NCBI GenBank assembly: GCA_964358545.1
Contig: CAYHQN010000164.1
Span: 1 to 8,059 of the forward strand
Length of the DNA: 8,059 nucleotides
Direction: 5' to 3'
Origin: CAINVV01 sp031432175
GTDB lineage: Bacteria > Bacteroidota > Bacteroidia > Bacteroidales > Prolixibacteraceae
Notes under the pieces: generated by a model
Databases searched by the model: none
The model's input: only the letters and a program-made list of their open reading frames with translations
Told to the model about the DNA's origin: nothing
Made by a program: the position numbers and the translations under genes
Shown: positions 1-6,815 of the stretch, one piece after another
Layout of the letters: each line of letters begins with the position of its first letter
Numbering within the stretch: the first letter of the stretch is position 1

Positions 1-93
1 ATGTCAATCACCCATTGTTACAAACACCAAAATAATGTTCTCGCTGAATCGCTGTATTTCATTGTATCAGGTAGGCGGAATAAAAAATAATCG

Positions 94-101
94 TATATTT
101 G
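94..101 (+). promoter_or_regulatory. Probable -7 promoter element of the tRNA-Leu gene
   Basis: The octamer TATATTTG matches the Bacteroidota -7 consensus TAnnTTTG exactly. It ends 13 bases before the first base of the tRNA, which suits a start point about 6-8 bases downstream and a very short 5' leader. I see no convincing TTTG-type -33 element at the usual 19-21 base spacing, so the call rests on the -7 box and its position. Confidence 0.6.
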
Positions 102-114
102 CAGCTCGAAAAAT

Positions 115-196
115 GCGGACGTGGCGTAATTGGTAGCCGTGCCAGACTTAGGATCTGGTGCCGAGAGGCGTGGGGGTTCGAGTCCCTTCGTCCGCA
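115..196 (+). tRNA. trnL: tRNA-Leu, anticodon UAG
   Basis: A complete class II cloverleaf can be folded by eye. The seven-base acceptor stem GCGGACG (115-121) pairs with CGTCCGC (189-195), and A196 is the discriminator. The anticodon stem CCAGA/TCTGG (142-146/154-158) encloses the loop CTTAGGA, so the anticodon is UAG (149-151) and reads CUA leucine codons. A long variable arm follows (about 160-170), as expected for leucine. The T loop TTCGAGT (177-183) sits on a stem of three G-C and two G-U pairs. The 3' CCA is not encoded (ACA follows) and must be added after transcription. The trigger factor gene starts 16 bases downstream, so tRNA and mRNA may share a primary transcript. Confidence 0.97.
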
Positions 197-212
197 CATA
201 ATAAACAATCAT

Positions 213-1568
213 ATGAACATTTCCAGAACAAACACCGATGAGCTGAATGCAGTGGTGAGACTCTCCATTGAGAAGAGCGATTACGAAGCAACAGTTAACG
301 AGACACTGAAAGATTACCGCAAAAAAGCCAACATGCCCGGTTTCCGCAAAGGAATGGTGCCTGCCGGTCTGATCAAAAAGATGTATGGCAAAGCAGTTCT
401 TGCCGAAGAGATCAACAAGATGCTGGGCAGCGAGCTCACCAAATACATCCACAACGAAAACCTCCAGATTCTTGGAGAACCTCTGCCAAATGAGACAGAG
501 CAAAAACCGCTCAATTTTGATACAGATGAGGCTTTTGAATTTATTTTTGATCTGGGTCTTTCTCCGGTGATTGATATCGATTTCAAGAAAGTTGGTAAAC
601 TTCCCTATTATGAGATTGCCATTGATGAGGAGATGATCAACAACCAGGTGGAGGCATTTCAAAATCGTTTCGGCAGTTATGTAGATACTGATAAATCGAC
701 CGATAAGGACAATCTGATTGGAAATATCAAACAACTGGACGAAAACGGTGCAGTTCTGGAGGGCGGAATCTCGGTAGAAGAGGCACAGGTATCGATTCAA
801 ATGGTGAAAGCCAAGAAATCAAAAACAGCGCTACTGGGCAAGGTAGCCGGTGATTCGGTAAAGTTTAATCCAAAAACAGCCTTTGAGAACGATCATTATC
901 TGAAACAAGTTTTGAAGATTGATGATGCACAGGCCGAGGCACTTACCTCTGATTTCGAACTCACCATCTCTAAGGTCAACACCTTTGTTCCTGCGGAGCT
1001 CAACGAAGAGATGTTCCAAAAATCCCTGGGAGGTGTGACCGATGTTACCACCATTGAGCAGTTCAGGGAAAAAATTGCAGAAGATCTGAAAGCCAATCTG
1101 GGCTACTCGTCTGAATATCGTTTTCTTGTAGATACCAAGGAAGCTCTTGTTAAATACGTTGGGATGAAGCTGCCGGAAGAATTTCTGAAAAGATGGCTGG
1201 TCTACTCAAACGAAAAAATTACCAAAGAGCAGGTAGAAGAGGAGTTTCCCCATTTTGTAAAAGATCTGGAATGGACACTGATCAAAAACCGCTTGTCAAA
1301 AGATAATCAAATACAGGTAAGTGAGGCGGATGTAGTTGAATTGGCCAGGGAGACTGCCCTGATGCAATTCCGTCAGTATGGCATGTTCAATGTGCCGGGT
1401 GAGTACCTCGACAACTATGCCAAATCCATCCTGAAAAACGAAGAAGAGCGTCATCGCCTGATCGAAAAGAAATCGGAAAGTCTTGTGCTAGAGTTCATCA
1501 AAGTAAATGCCCAGTTGGCTGTTAAATCCGTTTCTCAGAAAGCTTTTGACGACCTTTTTGAAAAATAG
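213..1568 (+). CDS. tig: Trigger factor, ribosome-associated chaperone
   Basis: This 451-residue protein is a trigger factor, the chaperone that docks at the ribosomal exit tunnel and shields nascent chains. The ribosome-binding signature GFRKGMVP lies at residues 43-50, the same place as GFRKGKVP in E. coli. It is followed by GLIKKMYG and the rest of the N-terminal domain, to about residue 115. The middle stretch (about 150-255) sits where the FKBP-type prolyl isomerase domain belongs but is strongly diverged, so isomerase activity is doubtful. The rest is a charged, helix-rich C-terminal domain that forms the substrate cradle. The open frame runs back to base 99, through the tRNA. The ATG at 213 is chosen because it is the first after the tRNA and gives a normal N-terminus (MNISRTNTDELNAVV). 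Its position before clpP and clpX is the classic arrangement. Confidence 0.95.
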   Translation: MNISRTNTDELNAVVRLSIEKSDYEATVNETLKDYRKKANMPGFRKGMVPAGLIKKMYGKAVLAEEINKMLGSELTKYIHNENLQILGEPLPNETEQKPLNFDTDEAFEFIFDLGLSPVIDIDFKKVGKLPYYEIAIDEEMINNQVEAFQNRFGSYVDTDKSTDKDNLIGNIKQLDENGAVLEGGISVEEAQVSIQMVKAKKSKTALLGKVAGDSVKFNPKTAFENDHYLKQVLKIDDAQAEALTSDFELTISKVNTFVPAELNEEMFQKSLGGVTDVTTIEQFREKIAEDLKANLGYSSEYRFLVDTKEALVKYVGMKLPEEFLKRWLVYSNEKITKEQVEEEFPHFVKDLEWTLIKNRLSKDNQIQVSEADVVELARETALMQFRQYGMFNVPGEYLDNYAKSILKNEEERHRLIEKKSESLVLEFIKVNAQLAVKSVSQKAFDDLFEK

Positions 1569-1623
1569 CACCCCTTTTTGGTGAGAATATCTCCCTGATG
1601 AATGATTGGAAGGGGTATTTTAG

Positions 1624-1631
1624 TAACTTTG
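1624..1631 (+). promoter_or_regulatory. Possible -7 promoter element for clpP-clpX
   Basis: TAACTTTG matches TAnnTTTG exactly, 80 bases before the clpP start codon. A start point near 1636-1639 would leave a leader of about 75 bases that begins at or just inside a 13-base-pair hairpin. The only -33-like match upstream (ATTG, 1605-1608) is closer than usual, 15 bases away. The box lies inside the left arm of the inverted repeat at 1625-1686. Confidence 0.45.
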
Positions 1632-1690
1632 TGAATCGAACCTTTAATTTTGATGACAAGAATAAAGGTTCGATTTTTACAAAGTTTTTT
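1625..1690 (+). terminator. Long inverted repeat with T run between tig and clpP
   Basis: Bases 1625-1632 (AACTTTGT) pair with 1679-1686 (ACAAAGTT), and 1634-1646 pair perfectly with 1663-1675. That gives 21 pairs interrupted only by a small asymmetric internal loop (G1633 against three T). The terminal loop is 16 bases (1647-1662). Six T residues (1685-1690) overlap and follow the right arm. This looks like an intrinsic terminator for tig read-through, although the stem is AT-rich. For a transcript starting at the -7 box at 1624 it would instead be a 5' leader hairpin. A weaker seven-pair stem with a long loop (1570-1576 with 1610-1616, followed by four T) lies just upstream. Confidence 0.5.
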
Positions 1691-1710
1691 CATTTTAAAA
1701 ACATTTTATC

Positions 1711-2397
1711 ATGAGCCTGCCAAGTGACGAATTTCGCAAATTTGCGACGAAACAGATGGGGATCAGTAGTTTATCCCTTCATAAATTTCAATCTATTCAC
1801 GCCAGTTATATCTCCCCGACCATCATCGAAGAGCGTCAGATGAACATTGCCCAAATGGATGTTTTCTCCCGGTTAATGATGGACAGGATCATCTTTCTGG
1901 GAGTTGCGATCGATGATGATGTGGCAAATATCATTCAGGCACAGCTCCTCTTTCTCGAATCGTCTGATCCGGGGAAAGATATACAAATCTACTTCAATTC
2001 GCCTGGTGGTTCAGTACATGCAGGATTGGGAATTTACGATACCATGCAGTACATCAATTGCAACATAGCCACCATCTGCACCGGGATGGCCGCCTCTATG
2101 GCTGCCGTGTTGATGACAGCCGGAGAAAAAGGGAAACGTTCTGCACTGAAGCACTCCCGGATCATGATCCACCAACCCATGGGCGGAGTCCAGGGTCAGG
2201 CATCTGATATCGAAATTACGGCAAGAGAGATCATGAAACTGAAGCATGAACTTTATGAGATCATTGCCTTCCATTCGGGACAAACGGTCGAAAAAGTTGA
2301 GAAAGACTCAGACAGAGACTATTGGATGACAGCCGAAGAGGCCAAAGAGTATGGCATGATCGACGAAATTCTGATGCGTCAGAAAAAAAATAAGTAG
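1711..2397 (+). CDS. clpP: ATP-dependent Clp protease, proteolytic subunit ClpP
   Basis: ClpP is the serine peptidase that assembles into two stacked heptameric rings and degrades proteins fed in by ClpX or ClpA/C ATPases in the cytoplasm. The 228 residues carry the full catalytic triad. Ser129 lies in GMAASMAAV, His154 in MIHQPMGG, and Asp203 in DRDYWMTAEEA, aligning with Ser97, His122 and Asp171 of mature E. coli ClpP. The oxyanion-loop motif NSPGGS is at 96-101. The protein is about 20 residues longer at the N-terminus than the E. coli precursor. The stretch MSLPSDEFRKFATKQMGI resembles the N-terminus of other Bacteroidota ClpPs, which supports the first ATG. clpX starts 29 bases after the stop, so the two form an operon. 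No Shine-Dalgarno sequence is present. Confidence 0.97.
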   Translation: MSLPSDEFRKFATKQMGISSLSLHKFQSIHASYISPTIIEERQMNIAQMDVFSRLMMDRIIFLGVAIDDDVANIIQAQLLFLESSDPGKDIQIYFNSPGGSVHAGLGIYDTMQYINCNIATICTGMAASMAAVLMTAGEKGKRSALKHSRIMIHQPMGGVQGQASDIEITAREIMKLKHELYEIIAFHSGQTVEKVEKDSDRDYWMTAEEAKEYGMIDEILMRQKKNK

Positions 2398-2426
2398 GCT
2401 CTTTGCTTTTTACTAATTAACAGAGA

Positions 2427-3650
2427 ATGAAGAAAGTAGACAGATGTTCGTTTTGCGGACGGGAGAAAAAGGATGTTCAGCTGCTCATTGCAGGTATGGA
2501 GGGCCATATCTGTGAGAACTGCATTGAACAAGCACATTCGATCGTCGAGGAGGAGTTCAAGAAAAATGAGGGTTTTGACCTGAAGGGTGTCGAATTGAAA
2601 AAACCCCGGGAGATCAAAGCTTTTCTTGATCAGTATGTAATCGGACAAGACGATGCCAAAAGAATTCTTTCGGTAGCTGTTTACAACCATTACAAGAGGC
2701 TGAACCAGAAAATCACGGAAGATGGAACGGAGATTGAAAAATCCAACATCATCCTGGTAGGACCTACAGGAACAGGTAAAACATTGTTGGCCAAGACAAT
2801 AGCCCGTATGTTGCACGTTCCTTTTACCATTGTCGATGCGACAGTTCTGACAGAAGCAGGATATGTTGGTGAGGATATCGAAAGTTTGCTTACACGGTTG
2901 CTGCAGGCTGCGGATTACAATGTGGAGGCTGCTGAACGCGGCATTGTCTTTATTGACGAAATTGATAAAATTGCCAGGAAAGGGGATAATCCATCCATTA
3001 CCAGGGATGTTTCAGGCGAAGGGGTGCAGCAGGGATTGCTGAAACTGCTTGAGGGGGCCATCGTGAATGTACCGCCACAAGGAGGAAGAAAACATCCTGA
3101 GCAAAAGATGATTCCGGTTGACACAAAAAATATTTTGTTCGTCTGCGGAGGTGCATTTGAGGGCATCGAAAGGAAGATCGGCCTACGACTGAATACCAAA
3201 GTGGTTGGCTACAAAGCCATCGCCGAACATGGGAAGATCGACAGGGACCACCTGCTTCAGTATATCTCGCCCCAGGATTTGCGTGCCTTCGGGTTGATAC
3301 CTGAAATTGTAGGTCGCTTACCGGTGCTAACCTATCTGGTTCCGCTCGATAGGGGATCATTGCGCAGAATTTTGACGGAACCCAAGAATTCGATCATCAA
3401 ACAGTACCACAAACTGTTCGAGATGGATGGAATCAAACTGGAGTTTAAGGAGGAGACGCTGGATATTATTGTCGATAAAGCGATCGAATTCAAACTGGGT
3501 GCCAGAGGGTTGAGATCTATTTGCGAAACCATCATGATCGATGCCATGTTTGACATGCCATCGGATGGTGGAACCAGTATGGTCATCACTCCGGAATTTG
3601 CCTCAGAAAAAATCGAAAGAATCAGTACTTTGCGACTTCAGGCAGGTTAA
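2427..3650 (+). CDS. clpX: ATP-dependent Clp protease, unfoldase subunit ClpX
   Basis: ClpX is the hexameric AAA+ unfoldase that recognises tagged or native substrates, threads them through its pore and delivers them to ClpP. All landmarks are present in 407 residues. The zinc-binding domain has Cys7, Cys10, Cys29 and Cys32. Walker A is GPTGTGKT (112-119), the pore loop GYVG (145-148) and Walker B IVFIDEID (173-180). The RKH pore-entry loop is at 221-223, the arginine finger region GRLP at 296-299 and the sensor-2 GAR at 358-360. The ClpP-docking IGF tripeptide of E. coli appears as VGY (260-262), which resembles other Bacteroidota ClpX proteins as I recall them. It is probably cotranscribed with clpP. 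No clear terminator separates it from the cold-shock gene that follows. Confidence 0.97.
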   Translation: MKKVDRCSFCGREKKDVQLLIAGMEGHICENCIEQAHSIVEEEFKKNEGFDLKGVELKKPREIKAFLDQYVIGQDDAKRILSVAVYNHYKRLNQKITEDGTEIEKSNIILVGPTGTGKTLLAKTIARMLHVPFTIVDATVLTEAGYVGEDIESLLTRLLQAADYNVEAAERGIVFIDEIDKIARKGDNPSITRDVSGEGVQQGLLKLLEGAIVNVPPQGGRKHPEQKMIPVDTKNILFVCGGAFEGIERKIGLRLNTKVVGYKAIAEHGKIDRDHLLQYISPQDLRAFGLIPEIVGRLPVLTYLVPLDRGSLRRILTEPKNSIIKQYHKLFEMDGIKLEFKEETLDIIVDKAIEFKLGARGLRSICETIMIDAMFDMPSDGGTSMVITPEFASEKIERISTLRLQAG

Positions 3651-3670
3651 TGTATTGTAAGAAATATTAT

Positions 3671-3678
3671 TACCTTTG
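3671..3678 (+). promoter_or_regulatory. Probable -7 element of the cold-shock gene
   Basis: TACCTTTG is an exact TAnnTTTG match, 25 bases before the start codon and 20 bases after the clpX stop. Initiation about 7 bases downstream would give a leader of roughly 20 bases, far shorter than the long thermosensing leader of E. coli cspA. No good -33 element is seen at standard spacing; an ATTG at 3654-3657 is too close. Confidence 0.5.
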
Positions 3679-3703
3679 ATGCGAATTAAAATTATAATAA
3701 CAA

Positions 3704-3895
3704 ATGAGTAAAGGAATTGTCAAATTCTTTAATGTAACAAAAGGATTTGGGTTTATCAAAGACGATGAGTCTCAAAATGAGTACTTTGTACACGTAACAG
3801 GCTTAATCGATCAAATCAAAGAAAACGACCACGTAACTTTCGAACTACAAGATGGAAGAAAAGGTCTTATCGCTGTAAACGTAAAACAAGCTTAA
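3704..3895 (+). CDS. Small cold-shock domain protein (CspA family)
   Basis: This 63-residue protein is a single cold-shock domain, an OB-fold beta-barrel that binds single-stranded RNA or DNA and melts mRNA structure. RNP1 appears as KGFGFI (13-18) and RNP2 as YFVHV (27-31, usually VFVH). Together they carry the aromatic and basic residues that stack on nucleic acid. The opening KGIVKFFN is typical. It is slightly shorter than E. coli CspA (70 residues) and resembles the short Bacteroidota form, which ends soon after RKGxxAVNV. It has its own -7 box and a strong hairpin shortly after the stop, so it can be a single-gene unit. Read-through from clpX is also possible. Whether it is induced by cold cannot be told from the sequence. 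Confidence 0.93.
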   Translation: MSKGIVKFFNVTKGFGFIKDDESQNEYFVHVTGLIDQIKENDHVTFELQDGRKGLIAVNVKQA

Positions 3896-3913
3896 ATAAA
3901 GCAAGTTTCGAAC

Positions 3914-3953
3914 AAAAAAAAAGTGGGAACCCTTCGGGCTCCCATTTTTTTTT
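3914..3953. terminator. Bidirectional intrinsic terminator between convergent genes
   Basis: A nine-base arm (3924-3932) pairs with 3936-3944 around the triloop TTC, flanked by nine A on the left and nine T on the right. On the + strand the stem has one A-C mismatch (3929/3939). On the - strand the same position becomes a G-U wobble, giving an unbroken stem followed by its own U run. It therefore serves the cold-shock gene (stop at 3895) and the permease gene converging from the right (stop at 3961-3963). Confidence 0.88.
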
Positions 3954-3960
3954 GATTTTT

Positions 3961-4959
3961 TTAATGGCTGCCAGCATAAATTATCAGGCTGATTCCGACC
4001 ACAAAAAGAAGGAACATGGCTGTCAGTAATCCGGAAGTTCCCTTTGATCCTTTGAACTCTTTCCAGATAAATACGCCCCACAAAGCTGCGACAAGGGTTG
4101 CACCCTGACCCAGTCCATAGGAGATCGGAAATCCGGCTTTGCCGGCCGCGATGATACTCAAAGACATACCTATGCACCAGATCATTCCTCCAAGGATACC
4201 GGTCAGGTGCTCTTTTAATCCGCCTTTGAAATATTGAATATAACTTACCGGAGTTCCTTCAAACGGCTTTTTCATCAGAATGGTATTGAAAAGCAGGTTG
4301 CTGAGCAATATGCCCAGGGAGAAAAAGACTGTAGCTGTGTAGGGCGTAAGGAAACCGGCCTTTGGATGTACAAAGTCATCGGCCATCGAACTGGCCACAA
4401 ACCGGTAAAAAAGTGCCATCATCACGCCCCCAACAAGGGAAAGCACAATCCCTTTGGTAGGTACTTTCATGGCCTGAGAAGCCTTCCTGCGATAGGCCAG
4501 GGCATCAATCACGATGGCTACCGTGACGAGTCCGACACCTGCAAACAGCCAAACAGCATTGCCCTGAGGAGTGGCAATGTAGTTGATGATCACTCCTAAA
4601 ACAAGGGCTATGCCAATCCCTACCGGGAAAGCCACCGACATACCTGCAATTGCGATAGCGGCGGCAACCAGAATATTGGCAGCATTGAAAATGACGCCTC
4701 CCAGCATCGCTTTTTGTATGTTGGACGGATCAACTTGCTTAAGATCAGCAAGAAAATCGCGTCCCTGATCGCCAATACTTCCCAGCGTGAAGGCAAAAAA
4801 GAGCGACATCAGCACGATGCCGATCACATAATCCCAGTAAAAGAGTTCAAAACGCCAGGATTTTTCAGCGAGTTTCTGGGTATTGGCCCACGAACCCCAG
4901 CAAAGCATGGTCACGAATGTCAGAACGACGGCAAGGGTGTAACTTTCGACGATGTACAT
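3961..4959 (-). CDS. Ureide-permease-like transporter (drug/metabolite superfamily)
   Basis: This 332-residue integral inner-membrane protein has about ten hydrophobic helices (roughly residues 7-26, 43-62, 83-104, 108-127, 134-153, 168-189, 206-227, 252-272, 277-298 and 309-328), in two five-helix halves as in the drug/metabolite transporter superfamily. The N-terminal pattern YIVES...CWGSWANTQKL...YWDYVIG...GSIG recalls plant ureide permeases, which carry allantoin, uracil and related bases. The glucose/ribose porter group of the same superfamily is the main alternative. Such proteins are often labelled multidrug permeases by automatic annotation, which I think is misleading here. It is the last gene of a - strand group after a glycohydrolase and a nucleoside hydrolase, so import of a nucleobase or ribose is the natural inference. 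The superfamily is certain, the substrate is not. Confidence 0.8.
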   Translation of the reverse strand: MYIVESYTLAVVLTFVTMLCWGSWANTQKLAEKSWRFELFYWDYVIGIVLMSLFFAFTLGSIGDQGRDFLADLKQVDPSNIQKAMLGGVIFNAANILVAAAIAIAGMSVAFPVGIGIALVLGVIINYIATPQGNAVWLFAGVGLVTVAIVIDALAYRRKASQAMKVPTKGIVLSLVGGVMMALFYRFVASSMADDFVHPKAGFLTPYTATVFFSLGILLSNLLFNTILMKKPFEGTPVSYIQYFKGGLKEHLTGILGGMIWCIGMSLSIIAAGKAGFPISYGLGQGATLVAALWGVFIWKEFKGSKGTSGLLTAMFLLFVVGISLIIYAGSH

Positions 4960-4972
4960 GATGCATAAAATT

Positions 4973-5044
4973 TAGTTGATTAATTGATTTGTTTATTAGT
5001 TGATGTGATGATTAGCTGATTAGTTGATGTGAAGATGGATGTTT
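4973..5044. repeat. Degenerate 24-base tandem repeat, three units
   Basis: TAGTTGAT recurs at 4973, 4997 and 5021, an exact 24-base period. The longer word ATTAGTTGATGTGA is identical at 4995-5008 and 5019-5032. The three units diverge after the shared start. The array lies directly upstream of the permease start codon (on the - strand) and is AT-rich. A related sequence in opposite orientation follows at 5051-5085. Confidence 0.75.
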
Positions 5045-5050
5045 TTTTAA

Positions 5051-5085
5051 TCCTCGAATCAGCACATCCTCGAATTATCACATCA
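5051..5085. repeat. 16-base direct repeat, inverted relative to the neighbouring array
   Basis: TCCTCGAATCAGCACA (5051-5066) is followed immediately by TCCTCGAATTATCACA (5067-5082), 14 of 16 identical. ATCACATCA at 5077-5085 is the exact reverse complement of TGATGTGAT at 5001-5009, so this block faces the 24-base array as an imperfect inverted arm. Its last three bases are the stop codon of the glycohydrolase gene on the - strand. Confidence 0.7.
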
Positions 5086-6660
5086 TTTTTCTTTGAACAC
5101 CAGTGCATCACTCACGTAAATCCTGCTATCCAGCGACTCTGGTTTTTTCTCTCCGGTGACCACAATTTTGAGCGTGTGTTTTCCGGGTGTCAGGTTAAGG
5201 GCATGGCAGATGTTTATGGGGGTTTGCTCCTGACTGTTGTAGAAGAAATAGGTGTCGAAGGAGTTATGCAATTTACCATCGATATAGAGTTCTGCTTTGC
5301 CGGCATCCTTCTTCCAGTTGCCTTCGAGGGAGATGGCTGTTCCTTCAAAATTGAACTCGAGGGCATCACCCTTTCTTGAGGCAAATTTTGCCTGGTTGGC
5401 CTTCACATTGTTCTCTTCGGGTCTCATTTGGAAAGTTTGCCAGTTGCCCGAAAGTTTCCAGCGCTTCCCGTCGAATATCGAGACCTTCTCGCTCAGCACC
5501 ATCTTTGGAAAACTGACCTCGAGGGCTGCCGGAACAGGGGCCTGAATTTTGACATTGATCTTGTCTGGCGTTACTGTACCACCTTCTGCAACAACATGGT
5601 TGACGGCATATTGGTAAGTTTTGTCGACGGCCTTCCTGAAATTGTAATTGGTGTAAATGAAGAGGGAGTCCTGCATTTTGATGACACTCCTTTGCATGGC
5701 CTCGGGCAGATGGCTGAAGCCGTTGATCACTCCCAAAATGGCCATGGCATTGGATGGGTTGCAATCGGAGTCCTGACCGCAGCGGGTGGTGATCTCCATA
5801 GTTTTCATCACATCACCGCCACCGTACAGCAGTCCCATGACAATGAAGGCGCCGTTAAATTTGGCATCAATGTTGAAGGCCTCACCTGCGGTACAGATGT
5901 GCGTTTTGCCCCATTTATCTTCCAAAACTTTCCAGGAAGCATGCCAGTCGGTCGGGTTTTTATCTTTCAGCATCAAAACATCACGAAGCACTTTCGCATA
6001 GTCGGATTCGGCGGGCAAGGAGAGTAGCGCTTTTTCCACAATTTTGCGGAGATCTTTTTCAAAAAAAGCTTCTGCATAGAGAGCGGAGAGAAATACGCCA
6101 CCGTAATAACCATCGCCGTAATTCATGATGTGGCCAATCTTATCGGCCAGTTTGGTGGCGCTGTTGGGCATTCCCGGCGACATAAAACCGATGTAGTCGG
6201 CCTCAATCTGAAAGTCTATGTCGTTGGCATGAAAATTATATTCAGGAGCGCCCGACCTGGGAGGGAAGATGCTGTCGAAATAATTTTTGCGCGACTGCGC
6301 GTTGGCGTGCCAGAGCATATAACCCGATTTGGCAAACAACTCCTGGTATTTTTTTGCCGGTGCCTCGATGCCAAACTGGTCCATCGTCATCAAAAAAGTG
6401 AGCTGCACATATAGGTCATCCTGGGTGAGTGCCCCAATGGCATCTTTTGGAGTCCAGCGGATGGAATCCTCAAAGGTGTGGCCCATAGCATGGAATTCGG
6501 TCGGAGCGCCATAGGTGACACCAAGGATTTTCCCGGCCCATCCGCCGGCTATTTTATCTTTCAGTACCTCAGGTGTGATGGTCCGAATGGTAGGGTCCGG
6601 CTGGCCGCAAGAAGTCAGTGCTCCTATCAGTATTAACACATAAAAACGTATAATATTCAT
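5083..6660 (-). CDS. Exported ADP-ribosylglycohydrolase-family lipoprotein
   Basis: This 525-residue protein begins with a signal peptide and lipobox LTSC, so Cys18 is probably lipidated and the enzyme acts outside the cytoplasm. Residues about 30-345 match the ADP-ribosylglycohydrolase fold: IAGGWAGKILGVTYGAPTEF (37-56), TQDDLYVQL (79-87), a GYYGGVFLSALYAEAF helix (185-200) and GQDSDCNPSNAMAILGVING (295-314). The two Asp pairs (81/82 and 297/299) fit the bimetal-binding positions. The usual TDDT reads QDDL and the usual GGDTDT reads GQDSDC, so it is a divergent subfamily. Residues about 385-525 look like a beta-sandwich accessory domain (for example ALEFNFEGTAISLEG, GKAELYIDGK, GKHTLKIVVTGEKKP), perhaps for glycan binding. 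The family removes ADP-ribose from proteins or small molecules; the substrate here is unknown. It is flanked by a nucleoside hydrolase and a permease on the same strand. Confidence 0.88.
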   Translation of the reverse strand: MNIIRFYVLILIGALTSCGQPDPTIRTITPEVLKDKIAGGWAGKILGVTYGAPTEFHAMGHTFEDSIRWTPKDAIGALTQDDLYVQLTFLMTMDQFGIEAPAKKYQELFAKSGYMLWHANAQSRKNYFDSIFPPRSGAPEYNFHANDIDFQIEADYIGFMSPGMPNSATKLADKIGHIMNYGDGYYGGVFLSALYAEAFFEKDLRKIVEKALLSLPAESDYAKVLRDVLMLKDKNPTDWHASWKVLEDKWGKTHICTAGEAFNIDAKFNGAFIVMGLLYGGGDVMKTMEITTRCGQDSDCNPSNAMAILGVINGFSHLPEAMQRSVIKMQDSLFIYTNYNFRKAVDKTYQYAVNHVVAEGGTVTPDKINVKIQAPVPAALEVSFPKMVLSEKVSIFDGKRWKLSGNWQTFQMRPEENNVKANQAKFASRKGDALEFNFEGTAISLEGNWKKDAGKAELYIDGKLHNSFDTYFFYNSQEQTPINICHALNLTPGKHTLKIVVTGEKKPESLDSRIYVSDALVFKEK

Positions 6661-6679
6661 ATTATCAGGAAGTTAAAAA

Positions 6680-6719
6680 ATTACAAATTACAAATTACAA
6701 ATTACAAATTACAAATTAA
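6680..6719. repeat. Heptamer tandem repeat upstream of the glycohydrolase gene
   Basis: Five perfect copies of ATTACAA (6680-6714) are followed by a partial copy (6715-6719). On the coding (-) strand this reads as five TAATTTG units plus TAAT, ending 19 bases before the ATG at 6660. Each unit resembles the -7 box TAnnTTTG with one T missing. With five copies, the TTTG of the first unit lies 21 bases from the TA of the fifth, close to Bacteroidota -33/-7 spacing. Copy number could therefore affect expression, which is a hypothesis. Confidence 0.85.
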
Positions 6720-6787
6720 ATGAAGCAGTACAGTTTATTATTCGTTTTATGATCCGGACTGATGAAGAATGAAAGTGTTCAACAAAT

Positions 6788-6815
6788 TTTAATCTGTAAT
6801 TTTTAATTTTTAATT
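6788..6815. repeat. Inverted partner of the heptamer array, overlapping the nucleoside hydrolase stop
   Basis: This arm has a 7-base period (TAATCTG, TAATTTT, TAATTTT, TAATT from 6790). As its reverse complement it matches 6693-6720 at about 25 of 28 positions. The two arms enclose 67 bases (6721-6787) with no recognisable content. The arm supplies the last codons (Ile-Lys-Asn) and the stop codon of the nucleoside hydrolase. Transcripts across it could fold into a long imperfect hairpin. Confidence 0.65.

Noticed and set aside
1..90. 29-codon + strand frame starting at base 1
   Set aside because: It is short, matches nothing I know and ends just before the tRNA promoter. It is most likely chance.
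99..212. N-terminal extension of the trigger factor frame back to base 99
   Set aside because: It runs straight through the tRNA-Leu gene and adds 38 residues absent from the family. The ATG at 213 gives the normal N-terminus.
18..800. 260-residue open frame on the - strand
   Set aside because: It lies opposite the tRNA and the trigger factor gene, and its translation shows no family pattern.
2095..2103. Ala in place of the Gly after catalytic Ser-Met in ClpP (ASMAAV rather than ASMGAV)
   Set aside because: It looked like an active-site change, but as far as I recall the same form occurs in other Bacteroidota ClpPs and the triad is intact.
2998..3360. 120-residue - strand frame inside clpX
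   Set aside because: It is a shadow of the strongly conserved clpX coding frame, with no start signal or family match.
4973..5085. CRISPR array
   Set aside because: The repeats are only 16 or 24 bases, degenerate and directly abutting, with no spacers and no cas genes.
5428..6027. 199-residue + strand frame opposite the glycohydrolase
   Set aside because: The - strand frame here carries the clear family motifs. The + frame is a by-product of its codon use.
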